Below are positions 16,696 to 24,108 of a stretch of 64,000 nucleotides of DNA, piece after piece. The notes beneath the pieces are model-generated. The model did not search any database, was not told the DNA's origin, and saw only the letters and a program-made list of their open reading frames with translations. The position numbers and the translations under genes are program-made. The DNA is taken from positions 3,286,001 through 3,350,000 of the forward strand of contig NZ_CP012479.1 of the NCBI RefSeq assembly GCF_001281315.1, written 5' to 3'. The DNA comes from Arthrobacter sp. ERGS1:01 (GTDB lineage: Bacteria > Actinomycetota > Actinomycetes > Actinomycetales > Micrococcaceae). How positions within the stretch are numbered: position 1 is the first letter of the stretch; each line of letters opens with the position of its first letter.

Positions 16696-17793
16696 TTAGC
16701 GTGGAGCGCGCAGGAAACCGGAGGCCCGGCCCACCACCTGGCCGGCGTCGGTGGCCACAATCAGCTCCTGCGCCGCCACGTACTTTTCGCCGGCGTCGTC
16801 CACCGTGAGGTCCGCTTCGGGATCCACGGTGCGCTTGATGAGGGCCAGCGCGATGGGCCCCATCTCATAGTGCTGGGCCACGCTGGTCACCACGCCCACC
16901 TTCCGATCGCCCGCGAACACCTCGCTGCCCGGCGCCGGAATGGTGTGTTGGGAGCCGTCCAGTTGCAAGAAGACGAGCCGTCGCGGCGGGTGGCCAAGGT
17001 TGTGGACACGGGCCACGGTTTCCTGGCCCTTGTAGCAACCCTTGGCCAGGTGCACGGCGGTGCGCAGCAAATCCAGCTCATGCGGGATGGTCTTGTCGTC
17101 GGTCTCGGCCCCGCGGCGCGGGCGCCAGGCGGCAATGCGCAGCGCCTCGGCGGCCCATGCCCCCGCGAGGGGCCGGTCACCTACAGTACTTTCGAGTTGG
17201 GCCGCGGGCACCAGGTATTCGTGCCAGGGCCGTTCCAGCCCGGGGTGCTTGTCTTCCTCGATGGCCGCGTAGCTGTAGCCACCGGTGCCGATGTTCGGCC
17301 ACGGATCGGTCCACACCAGCAGCGACTCCCACTCGGGAACCTCCACCACGGAGCCCAGCACCGCCCAGTCCGCCGTGACGTCGGCGATCTCCACGCGCAG
17401 CATGAACTTCATGGACGTCAGCCAGGCGGCCAGCGGCGCGGCTTCCTCGGCCTCGACGATCAGCCAGGCCGTTTCGCCGTCGTCGACCACGCGCGCATCA
17501 AACTCGATCCGGCCCTGGATGCTCAGCAGCAGCAGTTCGGTGCCGATTTTCGGGGCAAGGTTGCTCAGGCTCTGCGAGGACAGCGTGTTCAGCCAGCTCA
17601 AGCGGTCCGGGCCGGTCACCGTGACAACGCCGCGATGCGAAAGGTCGACGACGGCGGTGCCGGGCTTGCCGTTATAGCCGGCCAGCAGCCGCTGTTCACG
17701 GTTGGGGTCCCCATAGTGGGCTGCGACGCCGGCGTCCAGGCCGCCCGCCTGTACGGCACCATGGCGGTTCAGCAAAGGACTCAAATAGCTCAT
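16696..17793 (-). CDS. ygfZ: YgfZ/GcvT-like folate-binding protein
   Basis: YgfZ proteins bind tetrahydrofolate and help assemble or repair Fe-S clusters in radical-SAM enzymes such as MiaB. The 365-residue protein starts at 'MSYLSPLL'. It has an aminomethyltransferase-like fold: 'AVVDLSHRGVVTVTGPDRLSWLNTLSSQ' near the N-terminus, and the YgfZ signature 'KGCYKGQETVAR' around residue 240, whose cysteine is functionally essential in E. coli. A GcvT C-terminal barrel follows. It is the last member of a minus-strand group with the nitrobindin-like gene, conserved near glnR in many actinobacteria. A 274 bp repeat-containing gap separates them. Confidence 0.9.
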   Translation of the reverse strand: MSYLSPLLNRHGAVQAGGLDAGVAAHYGDPNREQRLLAGYNGKPGTAVVDLSHRGVVTVTGPDRLSWLNTLSSQSLSNLAPKIGTELLLLSIQGRIEFDARVVDDGETAWLIVEAEEAAPLAAWLTSMKFMLRVEIADVTADWAVLGSVVEVPEWESLLVWTDPWPNIGTGGYSYAAIEEDKHPGLERPWHEYLVPAAQLESTVGDRPLAGAWAAEALRIAAWRPRRGAETDDKTIPHELDLLRTAVHLAKGCYKGQETVARVHNLGHPPRRLVFLQLDGSQHTIPAPGSEVFAGDRKVGVVTSVAQHYEMGPIALALIKRTVDPEADLTVDDAGEKYVAAQELIVATDAGQVVGRASGFLRAPR

Positions 17794-17893
17794 AACGGGT
17801 GCAACACCTTCTCTTGGCGGGCTATTCCGTGCCAGGGCGGGGCAGCGGCGGGTCCAGCATTTTCCGGCGACTATCCGACGCCACGGCCGTGGA

Positions 17894-18054
17894 CGGCCTT
17901 TGCCGTCTCCTTTACGTCGCCTACAAAAAACGCCGGCCCTGCCGCTGGCACTCGGGCCCGGGTCTGCGCGGCGGGCGGCCTTACGGTCTCCTTTACGCCG
18001 GACTTTCAAAAACAGCGGCTCGGCGCCTGGCACTCGGTCTCGACAGGCTCGACC
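17894..18054. repeat. Diverged tandem duplication ending in a REP-like GTCTCGACAGGCTCG element
   Basis: Two ~63 bp units (about 17894-17956 and 17975-18037) align well: both begin CGGCCTT, share GTCTCCTTTACG, an A-run, and end CTGGCACTCGG. The second runs into GGTCTCGACAGGCTCGACC (18036-18054), a short element that recurs inside the GntR gene near 29450. The gap contains no gene. Confidence 0.7.
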
Positions 18055-18067
18055 AGCGGAGGGAGCG

Positions 18068-18667
18068 TTAGGAGACCTTGCGGAGGGCTGCGGAGGCGTG
18101 GGCTTCGAGGGATTTGCCCTGCGCGGCCACGTCCCAGCGCCAGTACAGGTCGCCGTTGACGAGCCCGAAGATGCGGGTTGCGGCCGTGTACTCCTTGGAG
18201 CCGGCACCGCGCATGACGGCGTCGGTGGAGAGCTGGACCTGCGGGCCCTTGATGCTGCCGTAGTACAGCTCGGAGATGCCGCCGGGGTGGACGATCGAGG
18301 CCATGATGTCAAAGCCGCCGTCGGCATTGCGGAGGGCCTCGACGTCGTCGGCCGTGCGCAGGGCGGGCACGATGTCGGCGGGGATCAGCCCGGGGCCGCC
18401 GTCGGCGTCGTTCAGGGTCCTGTCCAGCTGCCAGAAACCGGTCTCGACGGAGAGCGGACGCAAAATGGTGCCCTCCTCATCCGTCAGCCAGGACTCGGCC
18501 GTGTATTGGAGGTAGGGCAGGCCGTTGTCCGTGAAGGTGGCGGTCTGGGTGAAGTACTCGGAATCGGATTCACCGGCGCCGAGCCGGCCGTTTCCGGTCC
18601 AGGTGCCCAGCAGCCAGGAAAGCGGGACGAGTTCCGGAATCAGGTCCGTGGGGATCTCAATGGCCAT
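18068..18667 (-). CDS. Nitrobindin-like / FABP-family beta-barrel protein
   Basis: The 199-residue protein belongs to the THAP4/nitrobindin-type family (formerly DUF1794, annotated as fatty-acid-binding-like). The N-terminal signature 'LVPLSWLLGTWTGNG' is the GxWxGxG motif of this heme-binding barrel. Alternating beta strands follow ('TQTATFTDNGLPYLQYTAESWL', 'GFDIMASIVHPGGISELYYGSIKGPQVQL'). Mycobacterial homologues lie near glnR, as here. Ferric-heme binding usually depends on a histidine near the C-terminus; 'SLEAHASAALRKVS' is a candidate. The role is uncertain: peroxynitrite chemistry is known for some homologues only. It starts 6 bp after a 37-residue membrane microprotein. Confidence 0.85.
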   Translation of the reverse strand: MAIEIPTDLIPELVPLSWLLGTWTGNGRLGAGESDSEYFTQTATFTDNGLPYLQYTAESWLTDEEGTILRPLSVETGFWQLDRTLNDADGGPGLIPADIVPALRTADDVEALRNADGGFDIMASIVHPGGISELYYGSIKGPQVQLSTDAVMRGAGSKEYTAATRIFGLVNGDLYWRWDVAAQGKSLEAHASAALRKVS

Positions 18668-18673
18668 GGCAGG

Positions 18674-18787
18674 TTACTGCTGGCCCCTGAACAAACGCCA
18701 CACCACGAGACCGGCGAACCAGGCCATGGTCACGCCGGCAATGGCCAGCAGGCAGATGAAGAAGATTTCCAAGGCAAGTACGCTCAT
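18674..18787 (-). CDS. 37-residue single-span membrane microprotein
   Basis: Between the multi-span membrane gene and the nitrobindin-like gene the minus strand encodes 'MSVLALEIFFICLLAIAGV' followed by 'TMAWFAGLVVWRLFRGQQ' and a TAA stop. The 38 codons are preceded by AGGATGG at ideal spacing, and they fill the gap with 29 bp and 6 bp to the neighbours. The product would be one hydrophobic helix with a basic end inside (R-LFR). Gene order argues that it is translated as part of the operon. I know no function; short membrane proteins often bind larger membrane partners. Confidence 0.72.
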   Translation of the reverse strand: MSVLALEIFFICLLAIAGVTMAWFAGLVVWRLFRGQQ

Positions 18788-18816
18788 AATGCCATCCTAC
18801 AGTGATCGGTGCGGAG

Positions 18817-19551
18817 CTAAGTTAACAGCAGTTTATCCATGAAATAGACCAGCGCACCCAGCGAGAGCACGGGGCCCAGGGCCGCGGACAGGGCGCCGAA
18901 AAGGTTGCGCGGGGCGCCCGTGAGGGTGCGCAGGCGGTGGAAGCTGGCAATCACCGCGGCGACGAGGGCGCCCAGCACGGCGGCCGGCACAATGCGAAGG
19001 TCCGAAAACACGAGTGCCGCCAGCGGGCCGGCGAGGGCGGCCAACACAATGGCGAGCGGGGCGCCTACCCGGTCGGGCCAAGGCAGCATGCCGACCAGCA
19101 ATGCCACGGCGGCGCTGATGGCGGTGATCAGGGTCATTCCGGGATCGCCAAGGAAACGGTACGAGGCCACCCAGCCGCCAACAAAGCCGGCAATGGCAAC
19201 GCCGGTGCCGGCTCCCAGCGTTGATTCAAGCCGGTGAGCCTGCCCCGTGCCGCGGATCAGCTGCACCACCAGGACGGCGCCGAAGCCCACGGCAATGAAG
19301 AGCGGCGTCCACACCAGGTAGTCCGGGCCTGCGCTCAGCCCGGCGGTCAGCGACGACGCGGCACCCGTGAGCGCGACGACGGTTCCCAGCGTTTTCTTAG
19401 CGGGGATCCCCAAATAGTGGGGCCAGCCGAGGCCAAAGACCACGGACAGCACCACACCGACCCCGATGCCGTAGCCAAGCCCCAGGGCATGCCCGGCGAC
19501 TATGGCGGCGAGCGCAACGATTCCAACGAGTCCGGCAAATGATGACTTCAC
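18817..19551 (-). CDS. Conserved multi-span membrane protein
   Basis: The 244-residue product starts at GTG ('[19 protein letters not shown]'), chosen for the AGGA nine bases upstream; the longer open frame would run into glnR. It contains about seven or eight hydrophobic helices separated by short loops, and almost no soluble domain. No transport signature is recognisable. It is divergent from glnR, whose start lies 152 bp away, and heads the minus-strand group microprotein, nitrobindin-like, ygfZ. This arrangement next to glnR is typical of Micrococcaceae; the function is unknown. Confidence 0.75.
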   Translation of the reverse strand: MKSSFAGLVGIVALAAIVAGHALGLGYGIGVGVVLSVVFGLGWPHYLGIPAKKTLGTVVALTGAASSLTAGLSAGPDYLVWTPLFIAVGFGAVLVVQLIRGTGQAHRLESTLGAGTGVAIAGFVGGWVASYRFLGDPGMTLITAISAAVALLVGMLPWPDRVGAPLAIVLAALAGPLAALVFSDLRIVPAAVLGALVAAVIASFHRLRTLTGAPRNLFGALSAALGPVLSLGALVYFMDKLLLT

Positions 19552-19702
19552 ACACCAATCCTGCCCTATTCTTTCGGTACACTGTGGAACAACCCACGGG
19601 CCGGACCTTTTGGCCACGCCAACAAGCCGCGCCGGGAAGCCGGTTCGTCGGGGTCCAGTGGTCCGTCGCTCAAAGATGCGCACCCCGCACTTTGGAGGAA
19701 CC

Positions 19703-20401
19703 TTGTCGCAGATCTTGATGCTGACCAACAACCACGGCAGCTCCGTGGATGTTCTGCCTGCCCTGGAACTGCTCAGCCACTCCGTCCACATACTGCCCGC
19801 GGTGGCCACCGCCCTGCTGGATGCGAAGCCCTCCGATGTGATCATGGTCGATGCCCGCAAGGACCTGGCCGGATCCCGCTCGTTGACGCAGTTGTTGCGT
19901 GCCACGGGGATCAGCGTGCCGCTGTTGCTGGTGCTGACCGAGGGTGGCATGGCCGCCGTGTCGGCGTCCTGGGCGGCCGACGACGTGATCCTCGAGTCCG
20001 CCGGTCCCGCCGAGGTCGAGGCGCGGATCCGCCTGGCGCTCACCCGGTCCACGGGAGCCGAGGAATCCGTCACCCAGGAGATCCAGGCCGCCGGCGTCAT
20101 CATCGACGAGGACAGCTACACGGCACGGGTCCACGGGAAGGTGCTCAACCTGACCTACAAGGAGTTCGAGCTCCTCAAGTACCTGGCCCAGCACCCGGGG
20201 CGCGTGTTCACCCGGGCCCAGCTCCTCAACGAGGTGTGGGGCTATGACTACTACGGCGGCACCCGCACCGTGGACGTCCATGTGCGGCGCCTGCGCGCCA
20301 AGCTCGGCTCCGACCACGAGAACCTGATCAGCACCGTCCGGAATGTGGGTTACCGGCTCACGATCTCCAAACAGCCCGACGACGAACTCGCCGACGCCTA
20401 A
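19703..20401 (+). CDS. glnR: Orphan response regulator GlnR (nitrogen control)
   Basis: GlnR is the OmpR-type master regulator of nitrogen assimilation in actinobacteria. I start it at TTG (19703, '[10 protein letters not shown]'), with GGAGGAA nine bases upstream; an ATG five codons later is possible. The receiver half, with '[17 protein letters not shown]', '[10 protein letters not shown]' (D50 in this numbering) and '[17 protein letters not shown]', lacks the full phosphorylation pocket, as known for GlnR, which works as an unphosphorylated dimer. The winged helix is nearly invariant: '[55 protein letters not shown]'. mshD lies downstream as in mycobacteria, but two genes intervene here. 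The stop overlaps the convergent regulator stop by 4 bp. Confidence 0.93.
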   Translation: MSQILMLTNNHGSSVDVLPALELLSHSVHILPAVATALLDAKPSDVIMVDARKDLAGSRSLTQLLRATGISVPLLLVLTEGGMAAVSASWAADDVILESAGPAEVEARIRLALTRSTGAEESVTQEIQAAGVIIDEDSYTARVHGKVLNLTYKEFELLKYLAQHPGRVFTRAQLLNEVWGYDYYGGTRTVDVHVRRLRAKLGSDHENLISTVRNVGYRLTISKQPDDELADA

Positions 20402-21546
20402 GCCTCACCTCTGGGCCCCCAACCTTTGGCTGCCCGCCTGCCGCCCACGGAGGAGGCCCGGATGATCAGTTCGGGGTTGAGGTTGATCCTGTGCACGGGA
20501 CGGCGGTGCCCCTCCGCCAGCCGGGCCGCAATCATTTCCACGGCCACCTTGCCGACGTACGACTTGGGCGGCCGCACCGCCGTGATGGCCGGCTCGGCCA
20601 GGTGGGCCACCTCGTCGTCGTAACTGACCACCGCCATGTCCTCCGGGATCGACAGCCCGGCATCCTGGCAGTGCTGCAGGAACGCCAGGGCCAGGGAATC
20701 GGAGTGGACCAGCATGGCCGTGGTGCCGGCAGCACGGCATTGCTGGAGGATCCGCTCAAAATAGGCGCCGCCGTCCGCCATGGCCGCGGCGTCGGGACTC
20801 TCCCGCACGGCGTCCGCCACGGGGAGGCCCAACGCCATCAGCGCCTGCTCCCAGCCGTGGACCACGGACTGGGTCGTGGGGCTGTCGTGTCCAGCCAGGA
20901 CGCCAATCCGCCGGTGCCCCTCCTTCCACAGGTGCCGCACGGCGAGGCCCGCCCCAAAAGCGTGGTCGGTGGCGACCCACTCGAGTTTCTGGGCCGGGAT
21001 CGACGCCGGCGGACGCCGCTCGGCCAGCACCACGGGGATGGGCAGGGCATTCAGCCAACGCAGCAGCTCCCCACCGTCCCGTCCCGTGGTGACCGGGGCC
21101 GCGATCAAGCCGTGGACGGTCCGGCTGTCCACGAGCCGCTGCAGCTGCCTGCGGTTGTCCGCGGCGTCGTAGCTGGAGCCGCGCAACACAATCCGCGCCT
21201 GCCGGTTGTCGGCCTCGGTCCGGGCCCCGTTGATGATCTGCGGCCAGTAGTAGTCAAGGGAGGGCACCACCATGCCGATCGTGAAGCGCGGCTCACCGGG
21301 AACCGTGTGTGCGGCCGGTGGCAGCGGTTCGTTGCGAAGCGTGGCACCGCCGTGCACCCGCTGCAGCAACCCCAGGCCGGCCATGGCGTTCACGTCCCGC
21401 CGGATGGTCAGCTCACTCACGCCCAGCTGTGCCGCGATGGCCCGGACAGTGACGGCGCCGCGTGCCTGCAGTTCGTCCATGATCCGTTGCCGGCGCTGTG
21501 CGGAAAACAAGGTGAGGCCCGCGGTACGGGGTTGGCTCTCGCTCAT
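20398..21546 (-). CDS. DeoR-type HTH / LacI-type sensor hybrid regulator
   Basis: The 382-residue regulator has an N-terminal DeoR helix-turn-helix (about 15-70, '[50 protein letters not shown]'). This is joined to a LacI/PurR-like periplasmic-binding-protein domain (about 88-370; '[21 protein letters not shown]', '[19 protein letters not shown]', '[26 protein letters not shown]'). Such hybrids control sugar or sugar-acid genes. It is divergent from a 2-hydroxyacid dehydrogenase gene, and the shared 208 bp region carries a perfect 9 bp inverted repeat. Both genes are wedged between glnR and mshD, which are adjacent or nearly so in other actinobacteria. Effector unknown. Confidence 0.87.
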   Translation of the reverse strand: MSESQPRTAGLTLFSAQRRQRIMDELQARGAVTVRAIAAQLGVSELTIRRDVNAMAGLGLLQRVHGGATLRNEPLPPAAHTVPGEPRFTIGMVVPSLDYYWPQIINGARTEADNRQARIVLRGSSYDAADNRRQLQRLVDSRTVHGLIAAPVTTGRDGGELLRWLNALPIPVVLAERRPPASIPAQKLEWVATDHAFGAGLAVRHLWKEGHRRIGVLAGHDSPTTQSVVHGWEQALMALGLPVADAVRESPDAAAMADGGAYFERILQQCRAAGTTAMLVHSDSLALAFLQHCQDAGLSIPEDMAVVSYDDEVAHLAEPAITAVRPPKSYVGKVAVEMIAARLAEGHRRPVHRINLNPELIIRASSVGGRRAAKGWGPRGEA

Positions 21547-21629
21547 GCGCTTGGTGTCCTTGATGAAGGGTGGGTGGACCGGCGGCGGGCAGGCAGACTT
21601 CCATCCCGCGACCACCATTGAATGTTCTT

Positions 21630-21677
21630 GATCGAATCTGTTCACTTTGATTGACTCGATTCGATCCTGAGTATGTA
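21630..21677. promoter_or_regulatory. Candidate operator in the divergent regulator/dehydrogenase region
   Basis: GATCGAATC (21630-21638) is exactly repeated in inverse as GATTCGATC (21658-21666), centres 28 bp apart. For the dehydrogenase gene a possible TTGACT (21651-21656) and TATGTA (21672-21677) frame the right half-site. A third near-copy, GATTCGAG, follows at about 21680. Binding by the adjacent regulator is inferred. Confidence 0.55.
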
Positions 21678-21754
21678 CTGATTCGAGAAGCTTGGCAAGG
21701 GATATTGTGTGCGCCCGAGCCTCCAAATGACGCAACTCGAGAGGCCCTCCGACC

Positions 21755-22774
21755 ATGGTGGAAGAAACCCGTCCAAAAGCACTCCTGGTCATGGACCGGG
21801 GCACGTTCCATGACCAGTTCGACGGCCCTCGCCTGGACCGGTTGGGGCAGCTGGTCCAGCTGGCGGAGCCCCTGTGGACCGACTCCCTGGCGGATCCCGC
21901 CGTCGCCAGTGTCCTGGGTGGGGTTGAAATCCTCCTCACGAGCTGGGGAGCTCCCCGGCTCGACGCCGGCGTGCTGGCCCGGATGCCGCGGCTGCGCGCG
22001 GTGTTCCACTGCGCCGGCACAGTGCGGCCGCTGGCCAGCGACGCGCTGTGGGAGCGGCGGATCGTGGTGTCCACGGCGGCGGACGCGAATGCCATTCCGG
22101 TGGCCGAGTTCACGTTCGCCACGATCATCCTGGCCGGCAAACGCGCCCAGGTGCTTGCCAATGACGCACGGGAGTTCCGCGGCAGCAACGCCTATGGCGG
22201 CCTGCGCGGGGAAGTTGGCAATGTGGGCCGCACCATCGGGGTGGTGGGCTATTCGAGGATCGGCCGGCGCGTGGTGGAGTTGCTGCGGCATCTCACCGAC
22301 GTCCGGGTTCTGGTGGCCGACCCCTACGCGGATCCGGCGGAAGTGGCGGCGGCCGGGGCAACCCTGCTGCCGTTGGCGGAGCTGATCCCGCAGGTGGACA
22401 TCCTGTCGCTGCACGCCCCCGAGCTGCCCGGCACCCGCCACATGATCGGTGCCGCGGAACTTGCCGCCCTGCCCGAGAACGCCACGCTCATCAACACGGC
22501 CCGCGGCTCCCTCGTGGACACTGCCGCCCTGGAGGATGCCTGCCGGGACGGGCGCATCACGGCCATCCTGGATGTGACCGACCCCGAGCCGCTGCCCGCC
22601 ACCTCCGTGCTGTACGAACTTCCCAACGTGGTGCTGACCCCGCACATTGCCGGTTCCCTGGGCACCGAAACCCGGCGCATGTCCACACTGGCCCTGGACG
22701 AGCTGGAGCGCTACCTCAACAATGAGCCGCTCGCCTTCCAGGTGCGCGCCGAGGACCTGGAACTGATTGCTTAA
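21755..22774 (+). CDS. D-2-hydroxyacid dehydrogenase (NAD-dependent)
   Basis: The 339-residue enzyme has the D-isomer 2-hydroxyacid dehydrogenase fold (oxidises D-2-hydroxyacids or reduces 2-oxoacids). The Rossmann loop reads 'TIGVVGYSRIGRRVVELL', where the middle Gly of GxGxxG is Ser, a variant found in related sugar-acid dehydrogenases. The catalytic trio is present: Arg in 'NTARGSLVD', Glu in 'DVTDPEPLP', and His in 'LTPHIAGSLGTE'. The N-terminal substrate domain has 'LLTSWGAPRLDAGVLARMPRLRAVFHCAGTV'. It is controlled, by position, by the divergent DeoR/LacI hybrid, suggesting catabolism of a sugar-derived acid. A strong terminator follows. Confidence 0.88.
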   Translation: MVEETRPKALLVMDRGTFHDQFDGPRLDRLGQLVQLAEPLWTDSLADPAVASVLGGVEILLTSWGAPRLDAGVLARMPRLRAVFHCAGTVRPLASDALWERRIVVSTAADANAIPVAEFTFATIILAGKRAQVLANDAREFRGSNAYGGLRGEVGNVGRTIGVVGYSRIGRRVVELLRHLTDVRVLVADPYADPAEVAAAGATLLPLAELIPQVDILSLHAPELPGTRHMIGAAELAALPENATLINTARGSLVDTAALEDACRDGRITAILDVTDPEPLPATSVLYELPNVVLTPHIAGSLGTETRRMSTLALDELERYLNNEPLAFQVRAEDLELIA

Positions 22775-22779
22775 AAGCG

Positions 22780-22810
22780 AAAGGCCCGCTCCGTGATGGA
22801 GCGGGCCTTT
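22780..22810 (+). terminator. Intrinsic terminator after the 2-hydroxyacid dehydrogenase gene
   Basis: A 13 bp perfect stem (AAAGGCCCGCTCC with its complement, 22780-22792 and 22798-22810) and GTGAT loop lie 5 bp past the stop; the arm ends in CCTTT. Confidence 0.85.
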
Positions 22811-22813
22811 CCT

Positions 22814-22841
22814 TGGTGGAGGACATACGGGTCGAACGTAT
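22814..22841 (-). other. tRNA-like 3' end (T-arm, acceptor strand and CCA) without a recognisable 5' half
   Basis: On the minus strand ATACG and CGTAT form a 5 bp stem closing the loop TTCGACC, which fits the tRNA T-loop consensus including the G53-C61 closing pair. It is followed by GTCCTCC, A and CCA, as at the end of a tRNA gene. The matching 5' acceptor GGAGGAC and a sensible anticodon arm are not found in the next 100 bases. It could be an old tRNA remnant or a chance pattern. Confidence 0.3.
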
Positions 22842-23034
22842 CGAGGACACCCCACTGGTGCATCCCCCCGGTTTTGCTGCACTCAAACCATAGGCCAGCT
22901 TTCCCCTCCCATGCAAACCGGCCCGTTCGGGGCCTCCACTGGGCCGGCCGTCCGCAACCTCGACAAGTGGCCAAACACTACGCATCCGCGCCCGTGTCTC
23001 GCGCTGGGCAGCACGTGCCCGTTAGGCTGTGGTC

Positions 23035-24021
23035 ATGAGCCCCGCAAAGACTGGCAGCTGGCCCGTAACAGTAATCCCGGGCACCCCCGAACCCGATGCC
23101 CTGCGCACCATCCTGGCCTTGCTGGATGCGGCGGAGGATGCGGACGGAAATCCGCCGTTCTCCGAGCAAACCCTTGTGGAGCTCAAGGCGGCACAGGCAG
23201 ACGGGCGCAGCGTCCTGACCCTGCTGACCCACGCCCCCGAGGAAACCTCCGGGAAGAATGCGGAAGGGGCGGACCTGGCCGGGGTCGCCGTCGTCGTCCT
23301 TAACGGCGGGGAGGGCGTGCTGGAGATCGCCGTCCACCCCACCTACCGCAACGAAGGCGTCGGCACCATGCTGGTGGACAAGCTCGTGGAGGTGCGCGGG
23401 CTCCAGGGCATCAAGGCGTGGTCCCACGGCGACCATGAGGCGGCCGCGGACCTCGCCGCCAGCTACGGCTACCGGGCCATCCGGGACCTCTGGCGCATGC
23501 GCCTGGTCCGGCAGGCGCCGCCCACCGAGCCCGCCCCTGCCATCACCCCCCAACTGCCTGACGGCGTCCATCTGCGTACCTTTGTCCCGGGAAAGGACGA
23601 GGCCGGCTGGCTTGCGGCCAATGCGGCGGCGTTTGCCCACCACCCGGAACAAGGCTCCATGACGTTCTCGGACCTGCAGGCGCGCATGGCCGAGGCCTGG
23701 TTCGATCCTGCGGGCTTCTTCCTGGCCGTCAACGGCGACGATGAAATCCTCGGCTTCCACTGGACCAAGGTCCACCCGGCCCGCGCCGGCCAGGCCGCGA
23801 TCGGCGAGGTGTACGTCGTCGGCGTCACCCCCGCCGCCCAGGGCATGGGCCTGGGCCGGACGCTGACCAGCCAGGGCATCGAGTACCTGCACCAGCGCGG
23901 CCTGCACGCGATCATGCTGTACGTGGACGCCGACAACGAGGCCGCCGTGGCCCTGTACCGCAGGCTGGGGTTCACCAAATGGGACTCCGACGTCATGTAC
24001 GGGCCGGTGTCGCCGGCCTGA
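23035..24021 (+). CDS. mshD: Mycothiol synthase (cysteinyl-glucosaminyl-inositol acetyltransferase)
   Basis: MshD transfers acetyl from acetyl-CoA to Cys-GlcN-Ins, the last step in mycothiol synthesis in actinobacterial cytoplasm. The 328-residue tandem-GNAT layout is clear. The degenerate N-terminal domain has 'EIAVHPTYRNEGVGTMLVDKLVE'. The C-terminal catalytic one has 'HHPEQGSMTFSDLQARM', 'WFDPAGFFLAV', 'LGFHWTKVHP', 'GEVYVVGVTPAAQGMGLGRTLT' and 'LYVDADNEAAVALYRRLGF', all MshD signatures. The ATG at 23035 is preferred over a GTG two codons earlier. It is followed by ppk and a MutT1-like gene, a conserved actinobacterial series. Confidence 0.95.
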   Translation: MSPAKTGSWPVTVIPGTPEPDALRTILALLDAAEDADGNPPFSEQTLVELKAAQADGRSVLTLLTHAPEETSGKNAEGADLAGVAVVVLNGGEGVLEIAVHPTYRNEGVGTMLVDKLVEVRGLQGIKAWSHGDHEAAADLAASYGYRAIRDLWRMRLVRQAPPTEPAPAITPQLPDGVHLRTFVPGKDEAGWLAANAAAFAHHPEQGSMTFSDLQARMAEAWFDPAGFFLAVNGDDEILGFHWTKVHPARAGQAAIGEVYVVGVTPAAQGMGLGRTLTSQGIEYLHQRGLHAIMLYVDADNEAAVALYRRLGFTKWDSDVMYGPVSPA

Positions 24022-24108
24022 GGCATTCGTGCACGGAACCAGTTCCGCCGTGGCCCGTTTGGGCTTGTAATGTTGAAGCAAAGCAGCACCGACTTTGAGG
24101 ATCTACCG

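Noticed and set aside
22771..22974. 67-residue minus-strand frame with CxxC and later Cys/His, resembling a small zinc protein
   Set aside because: Its 3' part is the terminator stem of the dehydrogenase gene and it runs into that gene's stop; no ribosome binding site. Codon positions do not look protein-like.
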